Below are positions 7,351-15,620 of a stretch of 64,000 nucleotides of DNA, piece by piece. The stretch is from Ahrensia sp. (GTDB lineage Bacteria; Pseudomonadota; Alphaproteobacteria; Rhizobiales; Rhizobiaceae): contig NZXU01000036.1 of NCBI GenBank assembly GCA_002698425.1, positions 1-64,000 on the forward strand. Reading direction: 5' to 3'. The notes beneath the pieces were generated by a model. The model was not told where the DNA came from and did not search any database. It saw only the letters and a program-made list of their open reading frames with translations. The position numbers and the translations under genes are program-made. The number at the start of each line of letters is the position of its first letter. Position 1 is the stretch's first letter.

Positions 7351-10019
7351 CCACTGCGCCAGCTGTCGAAGTCGAGATTCCGCCTCTTGAAGTCGCCACC
7401 GACTACCTGGGCCTCACACCTGAGCAAAGGTATGGGCTGGCGAGCCAAAAGTTTCCAGATTGGCTTCTCAAGGAGCCCGTCGAGTTTCCTCCCCACCACC
7501 CGACCTTTGGATGGGCATGCATCGTGGAAGGCTGTTTGTGCCCACAGGGATGGTCTCAGACTCACATGCTGTGCATCCAGCACATCAAGGCGTACCGCAA
7601 GGTGAGGGATACGACCAGCATGGAGGACTTCATTCGTGATGCCAAACCAGTAGAGGAGCGTAGAACGTACTGGGCCCTCATCCGTCACCCGGACTGCCTC
7701 TGCGGGTGCAAACGAGAAGGAATCCGCGGATACGGGTACTGTACCAATCACTACAGCTCGTGGCATTATGCCCGCTCTAAGGGCGAGAATGAATCCGACT
7801 GGCGCAAAAAGCAATCCGCGCTTGATGCATACGCGGTGGCGTGCGTCGTAGCCGGCTGCCTAAAGGACGCGGAGTTCTATCTGAAATCGGTTGATGCCGA
7901 CGATGATCGCCGAATTTGTCGTGGACACTGGCGACAGTGGAAGAGTTGGTGCCGATCATCCCCAGACAGCACCGCATCGTTTGGCGACTGGCTCGCGGCA
8001 TCATTGACCATCGAATCTGTCACGCATCCCTCGGCGCATGGCCTCTTGCGATTACAGCATCTACCCAGCGGGTTGCAGCGAGAGATTCGGTATGCCATCC
8101 ACAGACATTCAAACACGACTTATAGGGCACGCTGGCACCCCGGTCGTCTTCAACTTGTTGTAAACATCCTCGCGGACAAAGGATTTACCACACTAACCGA
8201 CCCGGCGATCTTCGAACTGGCTGATACCATCGGACGACCGCGCAAAAGCATCGAGCGGCGCTACTTGCTCGGCTTGACGTATGCAGCGCGCAGTCTGGCT
8301 CTCACGGAAGACGTCGCTAAGTCCGCTGGTTGGTTCGATCCGGTGATCGTCGGGGCGTCGCCGTTCCGCGACGCAGGATTGGCAGAGAACCGTCGCAACT
8401 TCTGGAATCTTACTGACATTACTCAGATTTGGCTTCGCGATCTCTTGTGGGATTACTTGCGAGATGAGTCGCTCATCGCGCAAGGCAAACGGTTGGGCGC
8501 TGGGTCAATAAATGAACGGATTCGAGGGACTGGGCTCCTGTCATACATCCTGCGGCAGAACCGAAGCGACAGCGGAAACAATCCCACTGCGCTGGATATG
8601 AGCGACGCGAAGATGGTCAAAGACACATGGGACCTTTGGTATCGGGAGCAGATCCCTATCCCTACTCAAAGCCACGTACCAGGCAAGCCGAAGGAGTCGT
8701 TCCTCACGGAGTCCAACCGCCATCGGCTGATGTCCTGCATCCGTGCCGTCTTGCTGCACAGCCGATCCAAAGGCAGGACCCCTCCTAGGATGGATAGCTT
8801 CATTCTGAGCCTGCCGGAGTATCCCCCGCCGGCGAAGAATCCCCGTCCCCGGCCGTTGTCATACGGGGATTTCCAGTTGCTCGTTGATCCGAACAACCTT
8901 CGCGCCCTTGAAGCAAAGGACAAAGAAGATGTTGGATTAGCCGACATCTGGGTGACCCAGGCGTTCCAAGGTGGCCGGATCAGCGAGACCGTGTCCTTGA
9001 AGCTGGGGTGCATTGGGCTCGTCGGTAATGCGCAACCCTACATCTGGCGTGACATGAGCAAGGTTGGAGTCGTTGACTACGGCATGCCGTGCTACTTGCC
9101 CGTCTACGAGCGACTGTTGCGCCGCCAAGAAATTACGCGCCGGAAACTGCGCGTTCGCTACGCCGATGCACTTGACGGTCTTGCCGACGGTGAACGTGCT
9201 CACCTCGAAGACAAATGGAATCGAGAGATGCCATTGTTCCCGCGTTACGCACTCAACCCGGACCTCGCCTTGCCGTTAACGCGGAGCGCATTCCTCCAAC
9301 ATTGGACGGAGTGGTTCAAGAGCCTTGGGCTGCAGGGTATTACCACTCACCAGACGCGTGCGACGCTGGCAACTTCATTGCTGAACAACGGTGCGCCGCC
9401 GGCACTCGTTCGGCAACTGCTTGGACACGTGTCGATGGAGTCCCTTGCCCATTACGCTCAATACAACAACGGAACAGTGCTCCAGCACCTCCATCAGGTA
9501 TGGGCGGCAGGGCCCGGGATGGACAAGCCCGGCACGATTCTCCTGCGCCCCACCGACTTCAAAGCCGACAACGGAGCTGCTGCAGAAGCACGCATCGACT
9601 TGACTGTGATACCGGTAGAGCACGGCCTTTGCAGCTACGGGCCTGTAGTCGGTGGAGCGAATTGCCCTTTCGGTAAGAACTGCACCAACGGGATCCGAGG
9701 AACCTGCGAGCATTTCGTGCTCACGGGCGCAGACCTTGCCTACTGGGAACGCAAACGGGACGCCGCCTATCACTTCGCCGAGGGCGCCCCCAACGACGAG
9801 GCACGCAATTACATTCTGAGCCAATGGCATCCCTGGGAAGCCGTGCTCACCGCGCTACGCGAAGCTTTAGACGAACTAGGCCTTCTCGAAGAGGCGGAGA
9901 AACTCGACCTCCGCGCTCCAGTACACGACTACTTCGATCCCGTGTTCGCAACAGGCTGGCCCGTCAAATTCCTGAACGAGACGACGAACAGTCCAGAAAC
10001 CACAGCGGAGCAGCAGTAG
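7347..10019 (+). CDS. Large tyrosine recombinase B (TnpB-like)
   Basis: About 890 residues, starting at an ATG that overlaps the previous stop and follows a GGAGAGG site. The N-terminal third is Cys-rich with CxxH/CxxC-like pairs that may bind zinc. The catalytic domain is near residues 520-710: FQGGRISETVSLKL holds the first Arg, THQTRATLATSLL the HxxR box, and LLGHVSMESLAHYAQY the GH and the nucleophilic Tyr. The length and a Cys-containing tail (CPFGKNC, then CEHF) fit the larger recombinase of Tn554-type trios. It overlaps the next gene by one base. Confidence 0.8.
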   Translation: MTTAPAVEVEIPPLEVATDYLGLTPEQRYGLASQKFPDWLLKEPVEFPPHHPTFGWACIVEGCLCPQGWSQTHMLCIQHIKAYRKVRDTTSMEDFIRDAKPVEERRTYWALIRHPDCLCGCKREGIRGYGYCTNHYSSWHYARSKGENESDWRKKQSALDAYAVACVVAGCLKDAEFYLKSVDADDDRRICRGHWRQWKSWCRSSPDSTASFGDWLAASLTIESVTHPSAHGLLRLQHLPSGLQREIRYAIHRHSNTTYRARWHPGRLQLVVNILADKGFTTLTDPAIFELADTIGRPRKSIERRYLLGLTYAARSLALTEDVAKSAGWFDPVIVGASPFRDAGLAENRRNFWNLTDITQIWLRDLLWDYLRDESLIAQGKRLGAGSINERIRGTGLLSYILRQNRSDSGNNPTALDMSDAKMVKDTWDLWYREQIPIPTQSHVPGKPKESFLTESNRHRLMSCIRAVLLHSRSKGRTPPRMDSFILSLPEYPPPAKNPRPRPLSYGDFQLLVDPNNLRALEAKDKEDVGLADIWVTQAFQGGRISETVSLKLGCIGLVGNAQPYIWRDMSKVGVVDYGMPCYLPVYERLLRRQEITRRKLRVRYADALDGLADGERAHLEDKWNREMPLFPRYALNPDLALPLTRSAFLQHWTEWFKSLGLQGITTHQTRATLATSLLNNGAPPALVRQLLGHVSMESLAHYAQYNNGTVLQHLHQVWAAGPGMDKPGTILLRPTDFKADNGAAAEARIDLTVIPVEHGLCSYGPVVGGANCPFGKNCTNGIRGTCEHFVLTGADLAYWERKRDAAYHFAEGAPNDEARNYILSQWHPWEAVLTALREALDELGLLEEAEKLDLRAPVHDYFDPVFATGWPVKFLNETTNSPETTAEQQ

Positions 10020-10591
10020 TGATAACACAACCAGCAAAAGGTCGCAGACCTGTCGAAGCCATTCAGCACCGGACCAAGGTCAGCGCGGAACTCGAGCGAC
10101 GAGTTCGCAAGGCACTGACCAAACTCGTGAAAACCGGAGCACCCTTCACGGTCGAGGATGTCTGCAACTTGGCATGCGTCGGAAAGACTTTCATCTACGA
10201 CAAGCGCCGCGCTGAATTGACCAACGCAGTCCTCGCAGCCCGAGACGCATCACAACGAAGCGCCATTACGACGGCCGAAGAGGACATTGACACCAAGACT
10301 GCCTCATGGCGAGAAAGAGCCACGAATGCAGAAGCGCTCGCCAAAGAACTTCGTGCTGTCGTGAAGGAACGCGATGCTCGCATCGCCGAGCTCACCGGTC
10401 AACTCTATGACCCGGAAGGCAGTCACCTCGCAGACCAGAACGCCGAACTCCGTAAGCTCGTGCAAAACCTGAATCAGAGCCTCCTAGACGCCGAGATGGA
10501 AACCCGCAGGCTCCGACGATCTCTTGACGCCTCACGCGCCAACGTCCGACACGAGCGTGAACGCAACATCACATTGGTGCAGCGTACATAA
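10019..10591 (+). CDS. DUF6262-like coiled-coil protein (TnpC-like)
   Basis: About 190 residues from a GTG at 10019, whose G is the last base of the preceding TAG stop. Residues 25-70 look like an HTH (VEDVCNLACVGKTFIYDKRR) and residues 80-185 are a long heptad-rich coiled coil with many Glu, Arg and Leu. Proteins of this type follow paired tyrosine recombinases in actinobacterial Tn554-like modules and are thought to set orientation or efficiency of integration. Assignment rests on position and architecture. Confidence 0.7.
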   Translation: MITQPAKGRRPVEAIQHRTKVSAELERRVRKALTKLVKTGAPFTVEDVCNLACVGKTFIYDKRRAELTNAVLAARDASQRSAITTAEEDIDTKTASWRERATNAEALAKELRAVVKERDARIAELTGQLYDPEGSHLADQNAELRKLVQNLNQSLLDAEMETRRLRRSLDASRANVRHERERNITLVQRT

Positions 10592-10604
10592 CCGCCACCC
10601 ATCT

Positions 10605-10855
10605 CGCGGAGTGCGCAGCGACGCCCCCAATCGCCCTCGTCCGTAGCGAACGGACGTGAACTGAGATCGGGCATCGGAGTGACATGTAAGCCCGGCAACG
10701 CATTTCCGCGTGACCAGCGGGCCATCTCAATCGCGTCGAACAACAATGTGGTCCGGATGTTCGACGGGCCCCACCAGCCGACGATCCTCCGACTCAACGC
10801 GTCGGTGATGAAGCAGACGTATGCCACCGCGGCCCAGGTCGGGGACTCGCCAGGG
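10605..10855 (-). pseudogene. IS3-family transposase (rve domain) remnant
   Basis: Reading leftwards from about 10855, WAAVAYVCFITDALSRRIVG and then TTLLFDAIEMARW match the DDE integrase core of IS3-type OrfB. After a frameshift near 10680 another frame continues HSDARSQFTSVRYG, the usual HSDxGSQYTS segment. Both the beginning and end of the transposase are missing, so this is a dead fragment with no visible ends. Confidence 0.65.
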
Positions 10856-11143
10856 GTGGCGGCACATCCCGTCCACGTGAGCCGGCCCGGCTGACTCCTC
10901 GGCCGACTCCGCGATGCTCGCTACCTCCAGAGCACTTACCCGCTCAGCCGCAGCCAACTGCTCGTCACTCACCTCGACGGTACCGGATCCGGAGTACTCG
11001 CCGATCTCCAGACCTTCCCAGCCTCCGCATTTAGTGGCAGATGTCCGGGTAAGTATCTGCCCGCTCTCGACCACGAACGCCCGAGGTGCGACTTCGACAG
11101 CCAAAAGGCCTTCGACGGTATGTGTTGCTTCCATCGTCGCCAT
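10727..11143 (-). CDS. Hypothetical protein, C terminus replaced by IS remnant
   Basis: The first 88 residues, from an ATG at 11143, look like a genuine small protein (acidic, with a possible helix EVSDEQLAAAERVSALEVAS). From about 10880 leftwards the frame runs through the IS3 remnant in a non-native frame, so the original C terminus appears to have been lost. No family recognised. The region between its start and 11380 holds nothing recognisable. Confidence 0.35.
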   Translation of the reverse strand: MATMEATHTVEGLLAVEVAPRAFVVESGQILTRTSATKCGGWEGLEIGEYSGSGTVEVSDEQLAAAERVSALEVASIAESAEESAGPAHVDGMCRHPWRVPDLGRGGIRLLHHRRVESEDRRLVGPVEHPDHIVVRRD

Positions 11144-11380
11144 CGTTATGTGTACACCTCCCGCCGACCCGTCCCGCCGAATCCGGAGACCGTTTTCGTT
11201 GAATCACCCCGCCTTTGGTGGGAGTGAGTCTGTGATCGTGATGGATTGTCTCGCCGACCTCGGGTGTGAAGTCGTCGCACCGCGGCGGCGGTCGGTCAGA
11301 GGCTCCCGACCACGGCGCGACCCCGACGTGTCGGTGCCTGGTGCTACAGATACAGGCAACACGCCGAGATGGAGGTAGTC

Positions 11381-12361
11381 ATGACGGACAGCGCGCCGGT
11401 CGAGATCGTCAGGGACCAGCTGGTGCTGGGTCCGGTGACGGTGAATTTTCAGCGGACGCTGCGAATCCCCGAGACGGGTTTGCACCCGCTGCCGCCGGGT
11501 CTGGGCCGGTTTCCGTTGCGGCGGGTCGCTGACTAGCCCGACACCGCACCAGCCGAGTGGCTGTCTCGTGGCGGGGTCATGCTGCCGATCTACCAGCGCG
11601 AGGCAATGTGGCTGTCGTTCAATGCCTCCGAACCCACTGCTTTGCACGTTGGCGTGGGCAAGGTATGCGCGGTCAGCGGCTTGCCGTGGATCGAGCACCT
11701 GGTCAAAGACCCGCAGAATTACGTTGCGCTGCCCCGTCAGCCGTGGCTGGACGGTATCAACGCAGGCGACGGGTTCATCCGCCAGTTCGTTGCCGTGCCG
11801 CTCGGTTCGGGCGCCACAGTCGAAGGGCAGGTCACCGGTGAGGAGACCCATGGCGGTGTCCAGTTACGGGCCGTCGGTCTGACCGAACAGGCGCTTGCGG
11901 CGTGGCACGCCGCGCAGGCAGCGCGGACGGCGTACTGCGCGGACGCGATGTCGGACGGGGGCCCGCTCCCGGCGCCCTCGGCCAGCATGGGGCTGGGAGC
12001 CGGCGGGCGGATGCGCCAGGAGGTGTACGCCGACGATCGCCAGCTCGCCGATTACGACGAAAGCGGTGCCCGGCGGCTGTTCGTCCACTTGTGCTCGGCC
12101 GCGCAGTGGACCGCCATCACCGGAGAGGTGCCACCCCCGACCCCGGTCGACCGGGACGCCTACGTGGAGGCCGGGCTGCCTTGGTTCGACTACTACGACG
12201 CCGACGCCCGGGACCTGGCCGCGGCCCAGGAGCTGACGAACGTCAAGAGTGTCGGCGACGTACTCGGGCATCACGAAAAGCCGTTCGTTCCCGTCGATCC
12301 CACAAGCGTGGTCACCCTGAAAGGGGCGCCCGGCACAGTTGTCACCGATGGTGATTGGTAG
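11381..12361 (+). pseudogene. Hypothetical gene with one internal TAG
   Basis: An ATG at 11381 follows a GGAGG site 5 nt upstream. The frame runs 51 codons to a TAG at 11534-11536 and then continues in the same frame to 12361 as a well-formed protein (MLPIYQREAMWLSFNASEP and onwards). Without the TAG the product would be 326 residues. A single-base change from a Tyr codon would explain it. No known family or motif was recognised. The downstream part has its own ATG at 11579, so a shorter protein might still be made. Confidence 0.55.
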
Positions 12362-12774
12362 GCGGCCAGCGGCAAGGCGCGGGTGACCGCGAAGTTCAAG
12401 AAACCGGGCCTGGCTGTCCGATGGTGCTCGGGGGCCAGGTGGGTGTGGCTCCCGCGCTTGAGCAGTGACCGTGTCTTTGGATGACGGCCACCGCTGACCT
12501 GTCCGTCGATTGGCAGTCGATGTGCTACTCGGCGCTACACCGCCGGGCGGGCGTGAGACGAGCCTCGGTTGCGTCGACTACATCATCATGGTCGCCGTAC
12601 GGGCGCTATCGTGTTCTCATCTCAAGATCGACGGCCTCTACGCGAGCGACGCAGGCGGGGCACACCTCACTAGGCCGATCGTTGTCCCCGACAGTTATGG
12701 GGGTCGATGAACTTGTGACCGCACAGCGCTTCGGCGCTGCGGCGGTTGCACCCCGAGCCGGGGCCCGCCGAGCG

Positions 12775-12939
12775 ATGACGAATTCCGCGGTCGAGGGCTA
12801 CGACCTCATCGGCGACATCCACAGCTGCGCAACCCAATTGGAGGCGTTGCTGGCCGGGGCGGTGTCCGTGGCCCTATGGCTGCTCATGCTGTTCGGGTGG
12901 TCAACCCCGTGCCGGGTAGGAAGGGAAGGGCAGGCATGA
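12775..12939 (+). pseudogene. Metallophosphoesterase N-terminal fragment
   Basis: The segment EGYDLIGDIHSCATQLEALL matches the start of a calcineurin-like (ApaH/PrpE-type) phosphoesterase, where GDIHG is the first metal-binding motif; here the Gly is Ser. Family similarity ends after about 25 residues and the frame stops at 12939. It is a broken gene end. The surrounding 12362-13119 has no other convincing coding content. Confidence 0.45.
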
Positions 12940-13119
12940 TCGACAAGCCTGTCATCAGCGACGCGATGAGATGATCGAATGGCACCTTCGGGTCCGATCT
13001 ATCGATGACGGCTGGGGGAGCCTTTCACGTTGCGATCCAGCGTCACCCGGGCACGTCGAACCGAAATGTGAAGGCAGCGAGCTTGCCTGGAAGTCGTAGC
13101 TTTAGCGAGAAAGTAGGCC

Positions 13120-13626
13120 TCAAGAGAGGAACCAGCGGGCATAAGCACGCACGCGGTCGACTCCCCCGTCGCCGATCATGCCCACCTTGTCGAGCGCTCG
13201 ATGCAAGAGCGCCGAGTCATCTGCGGTGATTCGAACTAGTGGCCTTCGAAGCTTGATAGACCACACTTTGCCAACGCCATCGAACGTGCTGAGCTGCGGG
13301 ATGAGCGGCGCAAGCTCGACCCCATGGCCGAAGGGGGCAAGCGGACCAATCTCAAGTTTGCAACCGACGGGATATTCGCGGTTGTCAAAAGCGACCGCTT
13401 CTTCGAGTCGAACCACCTGACTCGCTACTCTGGCAGTACCGATTATGCGACCGCGGTCGCGAGCCGGCTTCTTAAATGCGCCGCGCGTTGTGTACAGAAA
13501 CAGCTCGTCGCCAGCCTTGAGAGATCGTACTTCCGCACGACGCTCGTTAGGGAATGCCATCCGCCCCTCGGTCAGGATCCAGCCCAACGCTTCACGATTA
13601 GCAATGATGAGCAGGTATGAGGTCAT
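13120..13626 (-). CDS. EVE (PUA-like) domain protein
   Basis: 168 residues. The start MTSYLLIIANREALGWIL and the following KAGDELFLYTT and GRIIGTARV segments fit an EVE/YTH-like fold, which in known relatives binds modified bases in RNA or DNA. EVE proteins are often found beside restriction and other defence genes, and this one lies inside a defence element about 500 nt upstream of the BREX operon and divergent from it. The ligand is unknown; assignment rests on the N-terminal pattern and size. Confidence 0.55.
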   Translation of the reverse strand: MTSYLLIIANREALGWILTEGRMAFPNERRAEVRSLKAGDELFLYTTRGAFKKPARDRGRIIGTARVASQVVRLEEAVAFDNREYPVGCKLEIGPLAPFGHGVELAPLIPQLSTFDGVGKVWSIKLRRPLVRITADDSALLHRALDKVGMIGDGGVDRVRAYARWFLS

Positions 13627-13795
13627 TCAGCAATTGTTCCAGCTCAGGCCACCCCGGATCGGCCGAAGCTTTCGATATGCCCGTGCTCAACGGCACCGGC
13701 CGGGCCCGCCTGCTCGACCTGTGGCAAGGCGGTCAGCGGCAGCCCTGACCTCCTGGCTGTCAGCGAGCACGGCAGCTTTCAGCGATCAGGTCGAG

Positions 13796-13870
13796 GTCTG
13801 TCGTGGCGTTGGCCGGCGCCAAGCTGGATCTGTGCCGCCAGCGCGTCCAGCAGGCCACCGGTTCACCGCA
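13796..13870 (+). pseudogene. Possible ISL3-type transposase fragment
   Basis: A short stretch reading VALAGAKLDLCRQRVQQATG resembles the DxxR/RRRxQ helix of ISL3-family transposases downstream of the VxDPFH motif. Nothing on either side continues the match, and no ends are visible. The remainder of 13627-14131 outside the repeat and promoter described separately has no recognisable gene. Confidence 0.3.
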
Positions 13871-14022
13871 GCCGAGAACCTAACGCCATGCTCCCGCCGA
13901 TTCGGCTCCCACTCGGACTCCAAGCTGGTGGCGCAGCAGCAGCTCATTGCTGCAGAGGCCGGCAAACCTGTTCTCGATGCGTTCACTGCTCTTCCATGCC
14001 GTGCCCACCACTCCTTGCTGGA

Positions 14023-14050
14023 GCGTTCGCGACATTTATGTCAATAACCC
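14023..14050. repeat. Internal copy of element-end sequence
   Basis: GCGTTCGCGACAT at 14023-14035 repeats exactly the left-end motif at 6080-6092. The bases after it, ending GTC then AATAACC, resemble the right end of the element (31911-31934: GCGTTCGACA, GTCGCTAATAACCG). A perfect dyad GACAT-TT-ATGTC lies at 14031-14042. It may be a relic end of a smaller ancestral element or simply a recombinase site. Confidence 0.4.
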
Positions 14051-14073
14051 ACAAAACCGGCATCATCCTCCGC

Positions 14074-14102
14074 TAGGCTCGGTCATCCCCGGTTAGATCG
14101 GG
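14074..14102 (+). promoter_or_regulatory. Promoter/operator of the BREX operon
   Basis: A TAGGCT -10 box (14074-14079), 8 bp, then CCCGGT-TAG-ATCGGG (14088-14102), an inverted repeat with one mismatch. Layout and spacing are identical to the site at 3983-4011, and the flanking bases (CTAGGCTCG before, GTC within the spacer) are also largely conserved. The HTH protein encoded directly downstream is the probable binder. Confidence 0.55.
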
Positions 14103-14131
14103 TTTCGCCAGAGCGGAGGATCTGCATCGCC

Positions 14132-14332
14132 ATGTCCGAGCCTTGGTTGTCTGCCGACGACATCGCCGCCCATCTAGGCGTCACGAAGGACACGGTCTAC
14201 TCATGGATCTCGGACAAGGCAATGCCCGCCCACAAGGTCGGTCGCCTCTGGAAGTGCCAGGCCAGCGAGGTCGACGCGTGGGTCCGCAACGGCGGAGCTG
14301 CCGTCTCTGATGAGCCGCTCATACCCGAGTGA
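14132..14332 (+). CDS. Excisionase-family HTH protein heading BREX
   Basis: 66 residues, near-copy of the protein at 4038-4217 with the same HTH (DDIAAHLGVTKDTVYSWI) and wing (KVGRLWKCQASEVDAWV) plus a slightly longer tail. A GGAGG site precedes the ATG. It begins the BREX transcript, with 85 nt to brxA. Probably a transcriptional regulator of the BREX genes and, given the shared operator pattern, perhaps of the outer defence operon as well. Confidence 0.75.
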   Translation: MSEPWLSADDIAAHLGVTKDTVYSWISDKAMPAHKVGRLWKCQASEVDAWVRNGGAAVSDEPLIPE

Positions 14333-14417
14333 CGCGCTGCTAGTCACTGGTAGGCGGATATGTCTGACGGTGGCGATACCCTGATCGACTTCGCTCGGCC
14401 GGAAGGAGGTGCACACG

Positions 14418-15020
14418 ATGGACGACAAGCCGCGGTACGCGCTGTCCTTCACCAGCGGCGCCCTCCTCATGCGGGAAGCTCTCATCGCCGCCTCGATCTA
14501 TCTCCGCGAGCACGACTGGCCGAAGGTCCGCCAACTCATCGAGGAGGACAACCTGCTCCAGGCCCGCACCGTCGCGACGGGACAGAGGCGTGCACGTGAG
14601 GTCGCCCAGCGTCTCGCTGTCTTGACCGACGACGAACTTGAGTTGCTGGTCGACGCGACGGCGTCCGAGCGCGGTCACTTGCTGTGGGCTGCCGCGTGCC
14701 GGCGCTACGACCTGATCGGCGAGTTCGCCGAGGAGGTGCTTCGTGAGCACTACCTCCTGCTGACACCGACACTCGATCACGACGACTTCGACAGCTTCGT
14801 GCGGAGCAAAGCGCTCTGGCACGAAGAAGTCGCTGACCTCAAAGACACCACCCTTCGCAAGCTCCGCGCCAACGTCTTCCGCATGCTGATCGAAGCGGGC
14901 CTCCTATCCGAGGACGGCCGCATCCTGCAACCAGTCCTGTCGACCCGCGTCGCCGACGCGTTGGCCGCCCGCACGCCAAGCGCCATCCGGTTCTTCCCGA
15001 CGGGAGGTGGGGTGCGGTGA
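14418..15020 (+). CDS. brxA: BrxA, DUF1819 family
   Basis: 200 residues, all-alpha, matching the DUF1819/BrxA profile in length and in the N-terminal SFTSGALLMREALIAASIY pattern. BrxA is a DNA-binding component of type 1 BREX. A GGAGG site lies 8 nt before the ATG at 14418, which was preferred to the GTG three codons upstream. It overlaps brxB by 4 nt (GTGA). Gene order and size are those of canonical type 1 BREX. Confidence 0.85.
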   Translation: MDDKPRYALSFTSGALLMREALIAASIYLREHDWPKVRQLIEEDNLLQARTVATGQRRAREVAQRLAVLTDDELELLVDATASERGHLLWAAACRRYDLIGEFAEEVLREHYLLLTPTLDHDDFDSFVRSKALWHEEVADLKDTTLRKLRANVFRMLIEAGLLSEDGRILQPVLSTRVADALAARTPSAIRFFPTGGGVR

Positions 15021-15616
15021 ACGGTAAAGACCTGACCAAGCAGGAAGAGCATCTCTTCGCGGTGCTCAGCGGGAAGCGGTTCCTCCAGATGGAGGGCCTC
15101 AGCAACGAGGTTCCGTTCTTCATCTACCCATACGCGCCGGAGGACGCCCTCACGGTGGCGGATACCAAGAAGCGGATCAAGAACAGGCTGAGTCAGAAGG
15201 GCATCAGCGTTCGCGAGGTCAACCTCTACGATCTGTCCGTCGAGATCCTCAAGGAGCGCGGCGTCTGGGAGCGTGTCCTGGCCGCCGAACCCGGCCAGGA
15301 CAAGGACGATTTCCGCGAGCTCCTCCAAGGCATGCTGGATCCGCAGCTTCACATCGCGCCAGCGATCCGCTCCAGGATCGCCGACGGCGAGTTCGACATC
15401 TTCTTCCTCACCGGCATCGGCGAGGTATTCCCCTTCATCCGGTCGCACAACGTGTTGAACAACCTGCAGAGCGTCGTGACCGGCAAGCCCATGCTCATGT
15501 TCTTCCCCGGCCGCTACGAACAGTCCGACACCCTCGGCTCCTCGCTCGTGCTGTTCGGGCAGCTGAAGGACGACCAGTACTACCGAGCCAAGAACATCCT
15601 CGAACAGGAACCGTGA
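15017..15616 (+). CDS. brxB: BrxB, DUF1788 family
   Basis: 199 residues from a GTG overlapping the brxA stop. The PFFIYPYAPEDA start and the GIGEVFPFIRSHNVLNNLQ segment followed by MLMFFPGRYEQSDTLGSS match DUF1788/BrxB, a core type 1 BREX protein that is required for defence and modification in characterised systems, with incompletely known biochemistry. brxC begins 4 nt after its stop, so the genes are co-transcribed. Confidence 0.85.
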   Translation: MNGKDLTKQEEHLFAVLSGKRFLQMEGLSNEVPFFIYPYAPEDALTVADTKKRIKNRLSQKGISVREVNLYDLSVEILKERGVWERVLAAEPGQDKDDFRELLQGMLDPQLHIAPAIRSRIADGEFDIFFLTGIGEVFPFIRSHNVLNNLQSVVTGKPMLMFFPGRYEQSDTLGSSLVLFGQLKDDQYYRAKNILEQEP

Positions 15617-15620
15617 ACCG

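Noticed and set aside
14023..14035. Treating the 13-bp internal repeat as a firm element boundary
   Set aside because: No target gene is seen to be interrupted there and no flanking duplication was found, so it is listed only as a repeat and a hypothesis.
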